Shown piece after piece: positions 56,435 through 64,000 of a DNA stretch of 64,000 nt (positions are counted from its first letter, which is position 1; every line of letters begins with the position of its first letter). The notes under the pieces were generated by a model that saw only the letters and a list, made by a program, of their open reading frames with translations, was not told the DNA's origin and ran no database searches. This stretch comes from Reyranella sp. GTDB taxonomy: Bacteria; Pseudomonadota; Alphaproteobacteria; Reyranellales; Reyranellaceae. Both the position numbers and the translations under genes were made by a program. The DNA lies in assembly GCF_017305915.1 (NCBI RefSeq), contig NZ_JAFKJN010000007.1, forward strand, positions 1-64,000, in the 5' to 3' direction.

Positions 56435-56724
56435 AAAGTGAGGGGGCTTCTGTTGCCCGGTGCCCCCCCGAACCGCGCTTACGTCCGCTGTTTAGGCGGC
56501 AGCAGCGAGTGTAACGGTGTTATCGTTAGCACTTGTGTGTGGCCCGTCACGGCGGAACCATACCGAGCAAAAGCCGCGCCTTTACCACGCTCGTCGATCC
56601 TATTTCGCCCCCATCGGTCCCGCTCGGATGAGAGAGGGAGAGAATGGTGGAGGCGCCGGGTACCGCCCCCGGGTCCGAAACGCTTATGTCACGCGGCGTT
56701 TATCGCCATAGTCGGTTGCCCGAC
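56435..56724 (-). ncRNA. ssrA: Circularly permuted two-piece tmRNA
   Basis: Read on the minus strand. The acceptor piece comes first and ends GGCGCCTCCACCA (CCA at 56645-56647). A 32-nt intervening segment follows, then the coding piece begins GGGGGCGAAATAGGATCGACG at 56612, the first half of the acceptor stem (GGGGGC pairs with GCCTCC). The resume frame starts GCT at 56530 and encodes ANDNTVTLAAAA followed by TAA (56492-56494). Layout and the GGATCGACG word are those of alphaproteobacterial tmRNA. The tag keeps the AANDN start that SspB-alpha contacts and an Ala-rich ClpX end. 3' limit is approximate. Confidence 0.93.
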
Positions 56725-56730
56725 AGTTCC

Positions 56731-56759
56731 AATATAGGCGGTCCAGCGGGCTTTTTGAA
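56731..56759 (-). promoter_or_regulatory. Probable sigma-70 promoter of ssrA
   Basis: On the minus strand TTCAAA (56754-56759) is separated by 17 nt from TATATT (56731-56736), matching consensus at 4 of 6 and 5 of 6 positions. The predicted start near 56724 fits the 5' end of the tmRNA acceptor piece. This supports the transcript start assigned to the ssrA gene. Confidence 0.65.
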
Positions 56760-56864
56760 GACGTCCGTGCACAAGTCACGCGAATCGCCTTTACCATCTA
56801 CCGGCAACTGGAAGACAGTTCCTGCACGACGTGGGTGCGGTGTGGTGCTCGGGGGAGACAGCGC

Positions 56865-58469
56865 ATGGCCAAGAAAGTTCCACTCAGGGTCCGGCGGTCG
56901 CTCACGGCGCTGCAGGACGACTACGAGAACGGCAAGAAGAAGCCGCTCGAGACTCTCATGCGGGCCTGGAAGGCCATCAAGGAGCTGCCGCCGGACGACC
57001 CGAACTCGTTCTTCATGATCGGCGGCTATCACGGCGAACCCTTCCGTGGCGCCGGCTGGGGCAACGCTTCCTACTGGGGCGGCTACTGCAACCACGGCAA
57101 CGTCCTCTTCCCGACCTGGCACCGCATGTACGTGATGCGGCTCGAGGATGCGCTGCGCAGCGTTCCCGGCTGTGCCGGCGTGACCTTGCCCTACTGGGAC
57201 GAGACCAGCGAGGAGTCGCTGCAGGACGGCATCCCCTGGGCGTTGACGCAGAAGGACTTCGTGCTCGACGGCGAGACCATCGCCAATCCGCTGCGGTCCT
57301 TCGTGCTGAACCAGAACGTCGTCGATCATCTCACCCCGGACCCCACCGCCGACTACAGCAAGCCCAAGGGCTACGAGACCGTGCGCTACCCGCTGTCCGG
57401 CCTGGTCGCGCCGGGCGACAAGGCGGCGACCGATGAGCACAACGCGCAGTACCCTGACTACGACGAGAACGTGAAGCTCTTGAACCAGAACATCGTCAAC
57501 TGGCTCGGCTCGTCGATCGTGGTGAACGGCGAGACGATCCCGACCAACACGGCGCAGAAGTATCGCGATTGCCTCGACGCGCCGAACTACACCGTGTTCT
57601 CGAACACCACGTCGTCGGCGCAATGGAAGGACGACACCGGCGTGGCCGTCGTGCCGATCGAGAGCCCGCACAACGCCATCCATCTCGCTGTCGGCGGCTA
57701 CGACATCGGCACCGACGACCTCTCGCCGATCGAAGGCGCCAACGGCGACATGGGGGAGAACGACACCGCGGGCCTCGATCCGATCTTCTTCTTCCACCAC
57801 TGCTACATCGATCGCCTGTTCTGGCTGTGGCAGAAGAAGCACAAGGCCACCGACCGGCTGGAGATCATCGCCCACTATCCGGGAACGAACTCGGTCGACA
57901 GCCAGGGGGCGACGCCGGGCACGGTGCCGAATTCCTGGCTGACCCTCGACTCGCCGCTCGATCCCTTCAAGAAGAAGGTCAGCCGCAAGGAGCGGCCCTA
58001 CACCTCGCTCGACTGCATCAATATCGAGAAGCAGCTCGGCTACACCTATGGCCCGGGTTCGCTCGAACCGGCCAAGCCCTCGGCCAAGGGAACAAGGGGG
58101 GCCGCCGCAGCGTCCAGCGAGACGGTCCAGAGGCCGACCCGGATGGTGACCGTCCGCGGTCTCAATCGGGCACGCATCCGCGGCTCGTTCCTGATCTCGG
58201 TCTTCGCGCACGTCGACGGCAAGAAACAGCATGTCGGCACGGAAGGGGTGCTGAGCCGCTGGCATGTCGAGGGATGCGCCAATTGCCAGACGCACCTCGA
58301 GGCGCGGGCCAGTATCGCCCTGCGCGGCGCCTTGGCGGCCCAGGCCGACCGGACGCAATTCGACGTCGAGATCCGTACCCGCGACGGCGTGCTCGGCCAG
58401 GGGCATGCGGCGGCGCCGGCCACCGCGTCTGCGGTTCCGCGGCCGCTCTTCACCTTCAAGGTCGAATAG
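56865..58469 (+). CDS. Tyrosinase family copper protein
   Basis: A 534-residue type-3 copper protein. CuA site includes the region around [21 protein letters not shown] (residues about 69-89) and CuB the [11 protein letters not shown] and [19 protein letters not shown] segments. A C-terminal domain of about 150 residues, [20 protein letters not shown]..., resembles the beta-sandwich that caps tyrosinases or polyphenol oxidases. No signal peptide. Monophenol/diphenol oxidation, possibly melanin-forming; substrate unknown. The ATG at 56865 (MAKKVPL) is preferred over an earlier one at 56835. Confidence 0.88.
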   Translation: MAKKVPLRVRRSLTALQDDYENGKKKPLETLMRAWKAIKELPPDDPNSFFMIGGYHGEPFRGAGWGNASYWGGYCNHGNVLFPTWHRMYVMRLEDALRSVPGCAGVTLPYWDETSEESLQDGIPWALTQKDFVLDGETIANPLRSFVLNQNVVDHLTPDPTADYSKPKGYETVRYPLSGLVAPGDKAATDEHNAQYPDYDENVKLLNQNIVNWLGSSIVVNGETIPTNTAQKYRDCLDAPNYTVFSNTTSSAQWKDDTGVAVVPIESPHNAIHLAVGGYDIGTDDLSPIEGANGDMGENDTAGLDPIFFFHHCYIDRLFWLWQKKHKATDRLEIIAHYPGTNSVDSQGATPGTVPNSWLTLDSPLDPFKKKVSRKERPYTSLDCINIEKQLGYTYGPGSLEPAKPSAKGTRGAAAASSETVQRPTRMVTVRGLNRARIRGSFLISVFAHVDGKKQHVGTEGVLSRWHVEGCANCQTHLEARASIALRGALAAQADRTQFDVEIRTRDGVLGQGHAAAPATASAVPRPLFTFKVE

Positions 58470-58546
58470 ACGGCGGCGGGTTATCCCGTCTGGCAGAGGG
58501 TCGGCCTGAAAAGCTAGAGTGGGGCAAACAAGACCGGAAGACTGAC

Positions 58547-59482
58547 ATGCCCCTCTCCACCGACCAGCAGGCCGAGATCGACCAGGCGCGCGGCGACGCC
58601 CAGAAGACCTTGCGGCCGATCGCGCCGGCGCTGGAGCAGATCCTGTTCCAGGCGATGCCGGTGCTCGATCACGGCTTCGTGCGGGTGATCGACTACATGG
58701 GCGACGATGCGGCGGTGGTGCAGGCCGCGCGCGTCTCCTACGGCCGCGGCACCAAGAAGGTCAGCGAGGACCGCGGGCTGATCAACTACCTGATGCGGCA
58801 CCGGCACACGACGCCGTTCGAGATGTGCGAAATCAAGTACCACGTGAAGCTGCCGATCTTCGTGGCGCGGCAGTGGATCCGCCATCGCACGGCCAACGTG
58901 AACGAGTATTCCGCGCGCTACTCGATCCTCGACAACGAGTTCTACCTGCCCAGGCCCGAGCATCTCGCGGCGCAGAGCAAGGCCAACCGCCAGGGCCGCG
59001 ACCAGGTGATCACCGGCAAGGAGGCCGAGCGCGTCTTCTCGCTGCTCAAGAAGGACGCCGAGCTGGTCTACGAGCACTACATGGAGATGCTGAACGAGGG
59101 CGAGGCGGGCGAGCCGCTCGATCCCGAGCGCTCCGGCCTGGCGCGCGAGCTGGCGCGCATGAACCTGTCGCTCGCCTTTTATACCCAGTGGTACTGGAAG
59201 ACGAACCTTCACAATCTCATGCACTTCCTGTCGCTGCGCGCCGACGCCCATGCGCAGCACGAGATCCGCGTCTATGCCGATGTGATGATCGACACGCTGA
59301 AGCGCTGGACCCCGATCTGCCACGACGCCTTCATGGAGTACCGCATGGGCGGCGCGCATCTGTCGAAGACCGGGCTCGCGGCGGTCAAGCGCATGATCGC
59401 CGGCGAGAAGGTCGACCAGAGGTCGAGCGGCCTCAATCCGCGCGAATGGCGCGAGCTGATGGCGGCGCTGGGCCTGGACTAA
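58547..59482 (+). CDS. thyX: FAD-dependent thymidylate synthase
   Basis: A 311-residue ThyX. The signature [14 protein letters not shown] (RHRxxSxNExSxR type, residues about 110-123) is intact except that Ala replaces the first Ser, and the family segment LYQATRLxxPxx-like tail is normal. Converts dUMP to dTMP using flavin-bound methylene-tetrahydrofolate. ACCGGAAG precedes the ATG at 58547. It is followed by the IS1595 element only 18 bp after the stop; the gene is intact. Confidence 0.95.
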   Translation: MPLSTDQQAEIDQARGDAQKTLRPIAPALEQILFQAMPVLDHGFVRVIDYMGDDAAVVQAARVSYGRGTKKVSEDRGLINYLMRHRHTTPFEMCEIKYHVKLPIFVARQWIRHRTANVNEYSARYSILDNEFYLPRPEHLAAQSKANRQGRDQVITGKEAERVFSLLKKDAELVYEHYMEMLNEGEAGEPLDPERSGLARELARMNLSLAFYTQWYWKTNLHNLMHFLSLRADAHAQHEIRVYADVMIDTLKRWTPICHDAFMEYRMGGAHLSKTGLAAVKRMIAGEKVDQRSSGLNPREWRELMAALGLD

Positions 59483-59558
59483 GCAATCCAATCCTCCCCA
59501 TTCATATGACAATTATATACCTGACGGTGTAGCACACTAGCCCTCGATGGAGGGTTAG

Positions 59559-59753
59559 ATGTGTGCATTACCGGCAGAACCCACGCCTGACATGACTGAA
59601 GCGGCGGCGGAAGTGCTGGCCGATTCGATCTTCTTCACTGGTCCTGACGGCGTTGCTGAAGTTGTTGCTCAACGTATGCTTCAAGCTGCGCTCGCTCGCG
59701 TGCCTTCACGGCTTCGTTCCGTTTCGCCTCCTTCCCAAGGCGAAGGCCAGTAA
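59559..59753 (+). CDS. Possible small protein within the IS1595 element
   Basis: A 64-residue reading frame with a GGAGGGTTAG ribosome binding site before ATG. Its second half is antisense to the end of the HEPN-motif gene, so half of the frame is constrained by that gene. I cannot tell whether it is expressed; listed because start context and early codons look genuine. Function unknown. Confidence 0.25.
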   Translation: MCALPAEPTPDMTEAAAEVLADSIFFTGPDGVAEVVAQRMLQAALARVPSRLRSVSPPSQGEGQ

Positions 59754-60306
59754 GCTTGTCGTGCAGATCGTAGACCTTCTCGACGTAGTTCCAGAAATGG
59801 TCTGCGTAGCGATCGATCTGCGCGGCTGTGTAGGCATACTTGAAGCGGCCGAACACAAACTCGTCGGAACGGGAGAGATCGAAGACTCGTCGAGGTGATT
59901 GCTGACGCCTCGTATTGTACCGGGGCGGCACGAGGTAATTCCCCTGAGCGAGGGACCCTGAAAACATGGCAGCAGTGCCATGAGCGATGTCATTGCGGCG
60001 AGCAGCAAGCTCGCCAATCTCGCGAAGAAGACTTTTGACCTCAGACAAGGACTGCTTGTCGATAAAGGTATGTTCAGCTTCCGCAGCCGCAACGATCATC
60101 CCCATGCGACCTGGCCCCGACGCTACCGTGCCATAGGCGGCCATTGCTGCCTGTGAATGCGTGCCAATAATCGTGCCATATAAGGCTGCAACTGCCTCTT
60201 CAAGTATCTCCCACATTGAAAGTGCTCTGCCTACGGCTTCATATATGCCAGTCACGTCAGCGTCGCCTTGTGGCGCTCGCTCCATAACGTCCCACGGATT
60301 GCTCAT
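59635..60306 (-). CDS. HEPN-motif passenger protein of the IS1595 element
   Basis: A 223-residue mostly helical protein with no known domain name by eye. It carries ELAARRNDIAHGTA: Arg-Asn then His after four residues, the R-x4-6-H motif (with preferred Asn) of HEPN ribonucleases and toxins. The preceding helix (SLSEVKSLLREIGE) and following helix suit the HEPN bundle. The C-terminal third is charged and coiled-coil-like (KEAKRNEAVKARERAQLEAYVEQQL). The ATG at 60306 follows AGGGGA and shares a CATG with a divergent small gene. Could be a toxin, an anti-phage effector or a nuclease affecting transposition. Confidence 0.65.
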   Translation of the reverse strand: MSNPWDVMERAPQGDADVTGIYEAVGRALSMWEILEEAVAALYGTIIGTHSQAAMAAYGTVASGPGRMGMIVAAAEAEHTFIDKQSLSEVKSLLREIGELAARRNDIAHGTAAMFSGSLAQGNYLVPPRYNTRRQQSPRRVFDLSRSDEFVFGRFKYAYTAAQIDRYADHFWNYVEKVYDLHDKLTGLRLGKEAKRNEAVKARERAQLEAYVEQQLQQRRQDQ

Positions 60307-60460
60307 GCCAAAATCCCCTAAGCTCGATCCTGCCACAGAGGCGGTCGTGCGGCGTATGCTGGCGACGCCGCCGCAGCCTCATTCACCTGTCGTCAAGAAG
60401 GGCCGCAAGAAGCCGGCGAAGTCGCCAGCTACCCCAGCGAAGCGGCCTGTTCGCGGTTAA
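60305..60460 (+). CDS. Small basic protein of the IS1595 element
   Basis: A 51-residue protein: MPKSPKLDPATEAVVRRMLATPPQ then a Lys/Pro/Ala-rich tail ending RPVRG. The RMLATPPxPH pattern is one I associate with short hypothetical proteins in phages and transposons. Its ATG overlaps that of the divergent HEPN gene within one CATG, and its 3' end overlaps the convergent transposase gene by 32 nt. It could be a nucleic-acid-binding accessory or an antidote to the HEPN protein (speculative). Confidence 0.55.
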   Translation: MPKSPKLDPATEAVVRRMLATPPQPHSPVVKKGRKKPAKSPATPAKRPVRG

Positions 60461-61364
60461 TCCGCCGATAGGTGAGGCGCTTGCCTTCGATGCCCTTCAG
60501 GGCCTTGGTCGCGCGCTCCTTGTCGCTGGTGCCGAGCGCCGCGCGGTTGCTGTAGCGGAAATCGAATTCGTTGAGATAGCGCTGCAGGTGGCGCTCGTCG
60601 CAGTGCTGATAGACACCCTTCATGCCGCGCTTGAAGATCGAGAAGTAGCCTTCCAGCGTGTTCGTATGGGCATCACCGCGCACAAACTCCTCGCGGCCGT
60701 GGTGCACCATCTGGTGCTTTGCGAACTCGCGCCCGACGCCCGAATACATCGCCGCTTCGTCAGTGTTCAGCGTGGAGGCCCTGTCCGCGTGCTGGTCGAT
60801 GATCTTCTTCACGGTCGGAATGTCGGCAGTGTCGACGTGGAAGCTGCGGACCCCACCGCCGCGCTCGACCAGCGACACGACCACGCGCTTGTGGCCCGTG
60901 CCGCGTCGCGCCACCTTGCCGTGCTTCTTGCCGATGTAGGTTTCGTCAGCTTCGATGTGCTTGCCGCTCCCACCGAGCGGCGAGCCGCCGCTCGGTGGCG
61001 TCATGGCTTCACGGATGCGGTGCGCCATGAACCACGCCGTCTTGTAGGTGACGCCGAGCATGCGGTGCAGCTGGTGGGCACTGATCCCCTTCTTGCTCGA
61101 CGCCATCAGATGCGAGGCGAGCAGCCACTTGTGAAGCGGGATGTGCGAGCGCTCGAAAACCGTGCCGACCGTCACCGTGAAGGAGCGGCGGCAGTCGTTG
61201 CACTGAAGCTGGCCGGGGCGCGCTGACTTGCCCTGCAGCCGCGTGATGTTTCCCACAACACCGCAGAACGGGCAGACCGGACCACCGGGCCAGCGGATCG
61301 CCTCAAGTGCCTCGCGAGCGGCATTCTCATCGGTGAATTGGGGAGCAGCGAGATCGGCAGACAC
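60429..61364 (-). CDS. IS1595-family (ISXO2-like) transposase
   Basis: A 311-residue transposase. N-terminal zinc ribbon (PVCPFCG and LQCNDCRRSF, residues about 30-60) followed by the DDE-like core: HIEADETYIG (first Asp), LNTDEAAMY (second Asp) and THTNTLEGYFSIFKRGMKG (third acidic region). GTG at 61364 is the first usable start. The gene is intact and in the usual length range. Its 3' end overlaps the small basic-protein gene. Codon use resembles the host less than neighbouring genes. Confidence 0.94.
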   Translation of the reverse strand: MSADLAAPQFTDENAAREALEAIRWPGGPVCPFCGVVGNITRLQGKSARPGQLQCNDCRRSFTVTVGTVFERSHIPLHKWLLASHLMASSKKGISAHQLHRMLGVTYKTAWFMAHRIREAMTPPSGGSPLGGSGKHIEADETYIGKKHGKVARRGTGHKRVVVSLVERGGGVRSFHVDTADIPTVKKIIDQHADRASTLNTDEAAMYSGVGREFAKHQMVHHGREEFVRGDAHTNTLEGYFSIFKRGMKGVYQHCDERHLQRYLNEFDFRYSNRAALGTSDKERATKALKGIEGKRLTYRRINREQAASLG

Positions 61365-61437
61365 GGCAAGCCTCGGTTGTGAGGCGATTTCTAGCCCTTG
61401 CCGTCTACACCGTCAAGTATATAATCGCCATTCATAT

Positions 61438-61554
61438 GGGGAGGTGGCGCGGTAATCCGCGACGGAGGGGTCATAGGCTTCAGTCTTGGTGGGGCTTATG
61501 ACCCCTCCGTCAGCGTAAGACGCTGACACCTCCCCATATGAATGGGGAGGGTTT
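61438..61554. repeat. CCTCCCC/GGGGAGG palindrome, copy 2, split by the IS1595 element
   Basis: GGGGAGGTGGCG, GACGGAGGGGTCAT, its complement ATGACCCCTCCGTC and CACCTCCCC make nested arms, and CCTCCCC ATATGAATGGGGAGG closes it. The short left remnant TCCTCCCC lies at 59492-59499 on the other side of the IS. Before insertion the sequence would have read CCTCCCCATTCATATGGGGAGG, an apex with the ATTCATAT that became duplicated. It follows that the IS inserted in the tip of the palindrome. Confidence 0.85.
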
Positions 61555-61586
61555 GCTTCGGCCGATTCCACGAAACCGATCCCGCT

Positions 61587-61958
61587 TTAGGAGGCTGTCG
61601 GCAGCATCGCCTGGTTGGCCGCCCACACCCAGCGCCCGTCCAGCCGCGTGAAGACGGAGAGATTCCGATAGGTTTGGATGATTTCCCGGCCATCGATCGT
61701 GAACCAGTCGTCCACGAGCATGCTCGCCACGGCGGCATCGTCGAACACCCGGACCTCGAGCTCGCGTATTTTCTGGCCGTGGTAGACCAGCGTGCCCGTG
61801 ATGCCGACATCGATGTAGTCAGCCTTGCCGATGGTCTTGCCGCCGGCGGTGACGAGAAGAAAATTGGGATGGAGCAGGGCGGTTATGTCGGCCGCCGACC
61901 GGCGCACCAGGGCATCGGACTTGGCGGCCAGGAGGGCCCGGATTTCTTCGACGATCAT
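61587..61958 (-). CDS. NTF2-like (DUF4440) protein, paralogue 3
   Basis: A 123-residue cone-shaped NTF2-like fold: MIVEEIRALLAAKSDALVRRSAAD, LLHPNFLLVTAGGKTIGKADYIDVG, RELEVRVFDDAAVASMLVDDWFTIDG and a closing WVWAANQAMLP. No catalytic motif; many such proteins bind small ligands or act as isomerases. AGGAGGGGGC precedes the ATG. Third in transcription order of three tandem paralogues, separated from the second by 19 bp. Confidence 0.88.
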   Translation of the reverse strand: MIVEEIRALLAAKSDALVRRSAADITALLHPNFLLVTAGGKTIGKADYIDVGITGTLVYHGQKIRELEVRVFDDAAVASMLVDDWFTIDGREIIQTYRNLSVFTRLDGRWVWAANQAMLPTAS

Positions 61959-61977
61959 GCCCCCTCCTGAGGCCGCT

Positions 61978-62352
61978 TTAGGGCAACCTCGGCAGCGCCG
62001 TCTGGCCGGCGACCCAAAGCCAGCGGCCGTCCTTCCAAGTGTAGACGGAGAGTGCCAGAAAGGTCTCGGCGATCTCCCGGCCGTCGATCGAGCAGCGGTC
62101 GTCCACGACCATGTTCGCCACGGCGACGGTGTCGAACAGCCGGACATCCAGCTCGCGCACTTCCTGGCTGTGGTAGACTACCCTGTCGGAGTTGATGAAC
62201 ACGTCGATGTAGTCGGCCTTGGTCAGCGTACGACCGCCGGCGGTGACGTGGACGAAGTCGGGATGCATCAGCGCGGCCATGTCGGCCGCCGACCGGCGGA
62301 CAAGGGCGCTCGCCTTGGCCACCAGTACGGCGCGGATCTCTTCGATGATCAT
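61978..62352 (-). CDS. NTF2-like (DUF4440) protein, paralogue 2
   Basis: A 124-residue protein closely similar to its neighbours: MIIEEIRAVLVAKASALVRRSAAD, LMHPDFVHVTAGGRTLTKADYIDV and RWLWVAGQTALPRLP. Differences lie mostly in the loop around DVFINSDRVVYHSQEVRE. Middle gene of the three; 18 bp downstream of the first. Function unknown. Confidence 0.88.
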   Translation of the reverse strand: MIIEEIRAVLVAKASALVRRSAADMAALMHPDFVHVTAGGRTLTKADYIDVFINSDRVVYHSQEVRELDVRLFDTVAVANMVVDDRCSIDGREIAETFLALSVYTWKDGRWLWVAGQTALPRLP

Positions 62353-62370
62353 TCGCCCAGGTTAGCTTGC

Positions 62371-62742
62371 CTAGGGTGACCTCGGCAGCATCGTCTGGCC
62401 CGCGACCCAGAGCCACCGTCCGTCCGTATAGGTGAAGACAGAGAGACCGTAAAAGGTCTCGGTGACCTCCCGGCCCTCGATCGCATACCGGTCGTCCATG
62501 AGCATGCTGGCCACGGCGATGGTGCCGAACAGCCGGACATCCAGCTCGCGCACCTGCTGATCGTGGTAGACGAACCGGCCCTTGACGGCGACATCGATGT
62601 AGTCGGCCTTGGTGAGGTTTTTGCCGCCGGAGGTGACGTAGAGAAAATCAGGATGGATCAGGGCGGCCAAATCGGCCGTCGAGCGGCGCACCAGGGCGCT
62701 GGACTTGGCCGCAATGGCGGCCCGGATTTCCTCGATGATCAT
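62371..62742 (-). CDS. NTF2-like (DUF4440) protein, paralogue 1
   Basis: A 123-residue protein, first in the direction of transcription: MIIEEIRAAIAAKSSALVRRSTAD, LIHPDFLYVTSGGKNLTKADYIDVAV, RELDVRLFGTIAVASMLMDDRYAIEG, closing RWLWVAGQTMLPRSP. It and the next two share most residues, pointing to recent tandem duplication. All probably in one transcript. Promoter region shared with the divergent acetyltransferase gene (52 bp). Confidence 0.88.
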   Translation of the reverse strand: MIIEEIRAAIAAKSSALVRRSTADLAALIHPDFLYVTSGGKNLTKADYIDVAVKGRFVYHDQQVRELDVRLFGTIAVASMLMDDRYAIEGREVTETFYGLSVFTYTDGRWLWVAGQTMLPRSP

Positions 62743-62794
62743 CCCGTTATGCTAATGCGTTGAGCGATTCCCCACCTGCTGTCATAACTCACTT

Positions 62795-63352
62795 ATGCAG
62801 AAAAACCCAGGACTCCTTCGCCTCTTGCGCGAGCGGCCGCGCGATTCGGAGGCGATCGAGGAGATGACGGCGGCGGCGTTCGGGCCCGACCGCCTGACCA
62901 GGACGGTCTATCGCCTGCGCGAGGACGTGCCGCCCCTCGATGACCTCTGCTTCGTCTGCCTCGACCAGAAGAACCGGCTGGTCGCCTCGATCCGCAACTG
63001 GCCGGTGCTGATCAACAACAAGTGGCCGGCGGTGATGCTGGGCCCGCTGGCGATCGCGCCCGAATTGCGCGGGCTGGGCTACGGCAAGGCGCTGATGTGG
63101 CATGCGATGGCGCAGTCGCGCCTGCAGGGCCACAGCCGCATCATCCTGGTCGGCGATCCCGAGTACTACAACCAGTTCGGTTTTCGCCGCGACCTGGCGC
63201 TGCACCTGCAGCTGCCCGGCTGGGTCGAGGAGCGCCGCTTCCTGGCGCTCGAGCTGGTCGCCGGCTCGATGATCGGCGTGCACGGCATGGTGGGCAAGGC
63301 GCTGGCGAAGAAGAGCGCGCGCCGCAAGCTGGGGAAAATTCGCTCTTCCTAA
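62795..63352 (+). CDS. GNAT family N-acetyltransferase
   Basis: A 185-residue acetyltransferase, YhbS-like. Acetyl-CoA-binding segment LGPLAIAPELRGLGYGKALMWHAM (R/Q-x-x-G-x-G/A motif near residues 90-97) and LVGDPEYYNQFGF, the typical later segment. Substrate unknown. ATG 62795 is divergent from the NTF2 genes. The gene ends 5 bp before the fourth composite-repeat copy. Confidence 0.9.
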   Translation: MQKNPGLLRLLRERPRDSEAIEEMTAAAFGPDRLTRTVYRLREDVPPLDDLCFVCLDQKNRLVASIRNWPVLINNKWPAVMLGPLAIAPELRGLGYGKALMWHAMAQSRLQGHSRIILVGDPEYYNQFGFRRDLALHLQLPGWVEERRFLALELVAGSMIGVHGMVGKALAKKSARRKLGKIRSS

Positions 63353-63357
63353 GTCGC

Positions 63358-63430
63358 ATTATGGGCAATGGAACGCGATTCGGAGTGCGGAAATCGCGGC
63401 CTCGATCGTCGGCCATTGCCCATAATAGGT
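63358..63430 (-). repeat. Composite dispersed repeat, copy 4 (core only, inverted)
   Basis: Inverted repeat ATTATGGGCAATGG (63358-63371) with CCATTGCCCATAAT (63413-63426), followed by AGGTGCGGCGCCGCGATC as in copy 2; 41 nt between the arms are unrelated to other copies. Further modules are not recognisable, though GGACGGAAAACGGGC and AAAACGGTCGAAAACC words follow to 63540. It separates the acetyltransferase from the mrp gene. Confidence 0.75.
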
Positions 63431-63544
63431 GCGGCGCCGCGATCGTGCCCATACTGCGGGATGATCGGGCGTCATCTCTCTCATCCGGGACGGAAAACGG
63501 GCAACTCGGCAAAAACCGCGAAAACGGTCGAAAACCGCCGTGCG

Positions 63545-64000
63545 TCAGCGCATCACGATCTTCGGCGCCGGCCGGGGGCCGCGCTGGTTGGCCGTGAGCT
63601 GCTTCCACACCCGGCCGGCGATGTTCTTGTAGACCTGCGCGTGCGGGCTGTCGGGCTTGGAGACCACGATCGGATGGCCGCTGTCCGACGTCATGCGGAT
63701 GTCGAGATGCAGCGGTATCTCGCCGAGGAACGGCACGCCGAGCTTGTCGGCCTCCTCGTGCGCGCCGCCATGGCCGAAGATCTCCGACCGCTCGCCGCAC
63801 TTGGGGCAGAGGAAGTAGCTCATGTTCTCGACGATGCCGAGGACCGGCACGGCCACCTTGCGGAACATGCTGAGCCCCTTGCGCGCGTCGATCAGCGCGA
63901 TGTCCTGCGGCGTCGAGACGATCACCGCGCCCGAGAGCGCCACGCGCTGCGCCAGCGTGAGCTGGGCATCGCCGGTGCCGGGCGGCATGTCGACCACCAG
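63545..64000 (-). CDS. apbC: Mrp/ApbC family iron-sulfur cluster carrier ATPase, partial
   Basis: The 3' part of a gene cut by the window edge: 151 residues beginning [18 protein letters not shown], the conserved segment near the second third of Mrp/NBP35 proteins. Also [17 protein letters not shown] with the CxxC cluster-binding motif and GIVENMSYF. The N-terminal P-loop lies outside the window. Loads [4Fe-4S] clusters onto apo-enzymes. Stop is at 63545. Confidence 0.93.
   Translation of the reverse strand: MVVDMPPGTGDAQLTLAQRVALSGAVIVSTPQDIALIDARKGLSMFRKVAVPVLGIVENMSYFLCPKCGERSEIFGHGGAHEEADKLGVPFLGEIPLHLDIRMTSDSGHPIVVSKPDSPHAQVYKNIAGRVWKQLTANQRGPRPAPKIVMR

Larger units (their letters stand above)
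59508..61429 (-). mobile_element. IS1595-family insertion sequence with passenger genes, 1922 bp
   Basis: Terminal inverted repeats of 25 bp, left at 59508-59532 and right at 61405-61429, share 22 positions (core ATTATATAC then TGACGGTGTAG). The element is flanked by an 8-bp direct repeat ATTCATAT (59500-59507 and 61430-61437), the duplication length of the IS1595 family. Inside are a transposase gene, a HEPN-motif gene and a small basic-protein gene. The transposase and both ends appear intact, so the element may still move. Confidence 0.93.

Noticed and set aside
56865..58469. Tyrosinase-tmRNA association as a functional unit
   Set aside because: They are divergent with separate promoters; proximity alone gives no functional link.

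Overview
The window is high-GC, gene-dense DNA from an alphaproteobacterium. The strongest taxonomic evidence is a circularly permuted two-piece tmRNA gene at 56435-56724 on the minus strand, next to an alpha-type sspB. The many solute-receptor, CoA-transferase and acyl-CoA dehydrogenase genes fit a soil or freshwater oligotroph of the Rhodospirillales/Hyphomicrobiales/Reyranella kind; that placement is inference.

Layout. 0.1-10.6 kb: SGNH hydrolase, TAXI-type TRAP receptor, pterin carbinolamine dehydratase, then a family-5 solute-binding protein facing a coupled dpp-type ABC operon that ends in a NicC-like flavin monooxygenase. 10.6-11.1 kb: a composite dispersed repeat. 11.1-12.2 kb: a decayed IS5-family element with CTAG target duplication. 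12.2-17.7 kb: a fluoride-resistance island holding two fluoride (crcB) riboswitches, a 56-residue membrane microprotein, a CPA2-type antiporter, two different CrcB/Fluc subunits, a DUF190 protein, unknown small proteins, an RpiR-type regulator and a COG4280-like membrane protein.

18-30 kb: DUF1254-like protein, mismatch uracil glycosylase and a Bug receptor, divergent from a five-gene operon (acyl-CoA dehydrogenase, two CaiB CoA-transferases, amidohydrolase, CobW GTPase) in which every junction is a 4-nt overlap; then histidine phosphatase, SDR, HIBADH-like and alpha/beta hydrolase genes. 30-38 kb: a second copy of the composite repeat, AidB-like acyl-CoA dehydrogenase, sirtuin, LMW-PTP, a dimethylformamidase-like protein, a Bug receptor and a phosphotriesterase-like protein. 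38-50 kb: ThpR, TesA/YbbA/YbbP, BI-1 protein, NhaA, HxlR regulator, DUF4169, AsmA, nitroreductase, RHH protein. 50-59.5 kb: TypA, VOC protein, SH3 protein, class I fumarase, SspB, tmRNA, tyrosinase, ThyX.

59.5-61.4 kb: an apparently intact IS1595-family element (25-bp inverted ends, 8-bp target duplication) carrying a HEPN-motif protein and a small basic protein. 61.6-64 kb: three tandem NTF2-like paralogues, a GNAT acetyltransferase and the 3' part of an Mrp/ApbC ATPase gene cut by the window edge.

Four short-repeat families are scattered between genes: TAGAGC-bounded hairpins, the GTCATCCCGAGC family, the CCTCCCC/GGGGAGG family, and a composite family built around an ATTATGGGCAATGG inverted repeat. 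The best candidates for new biology are the two-riboswitch fluoride island with its microprotein, the HEPN passenger of the IS1595 element, and the composite repeat.
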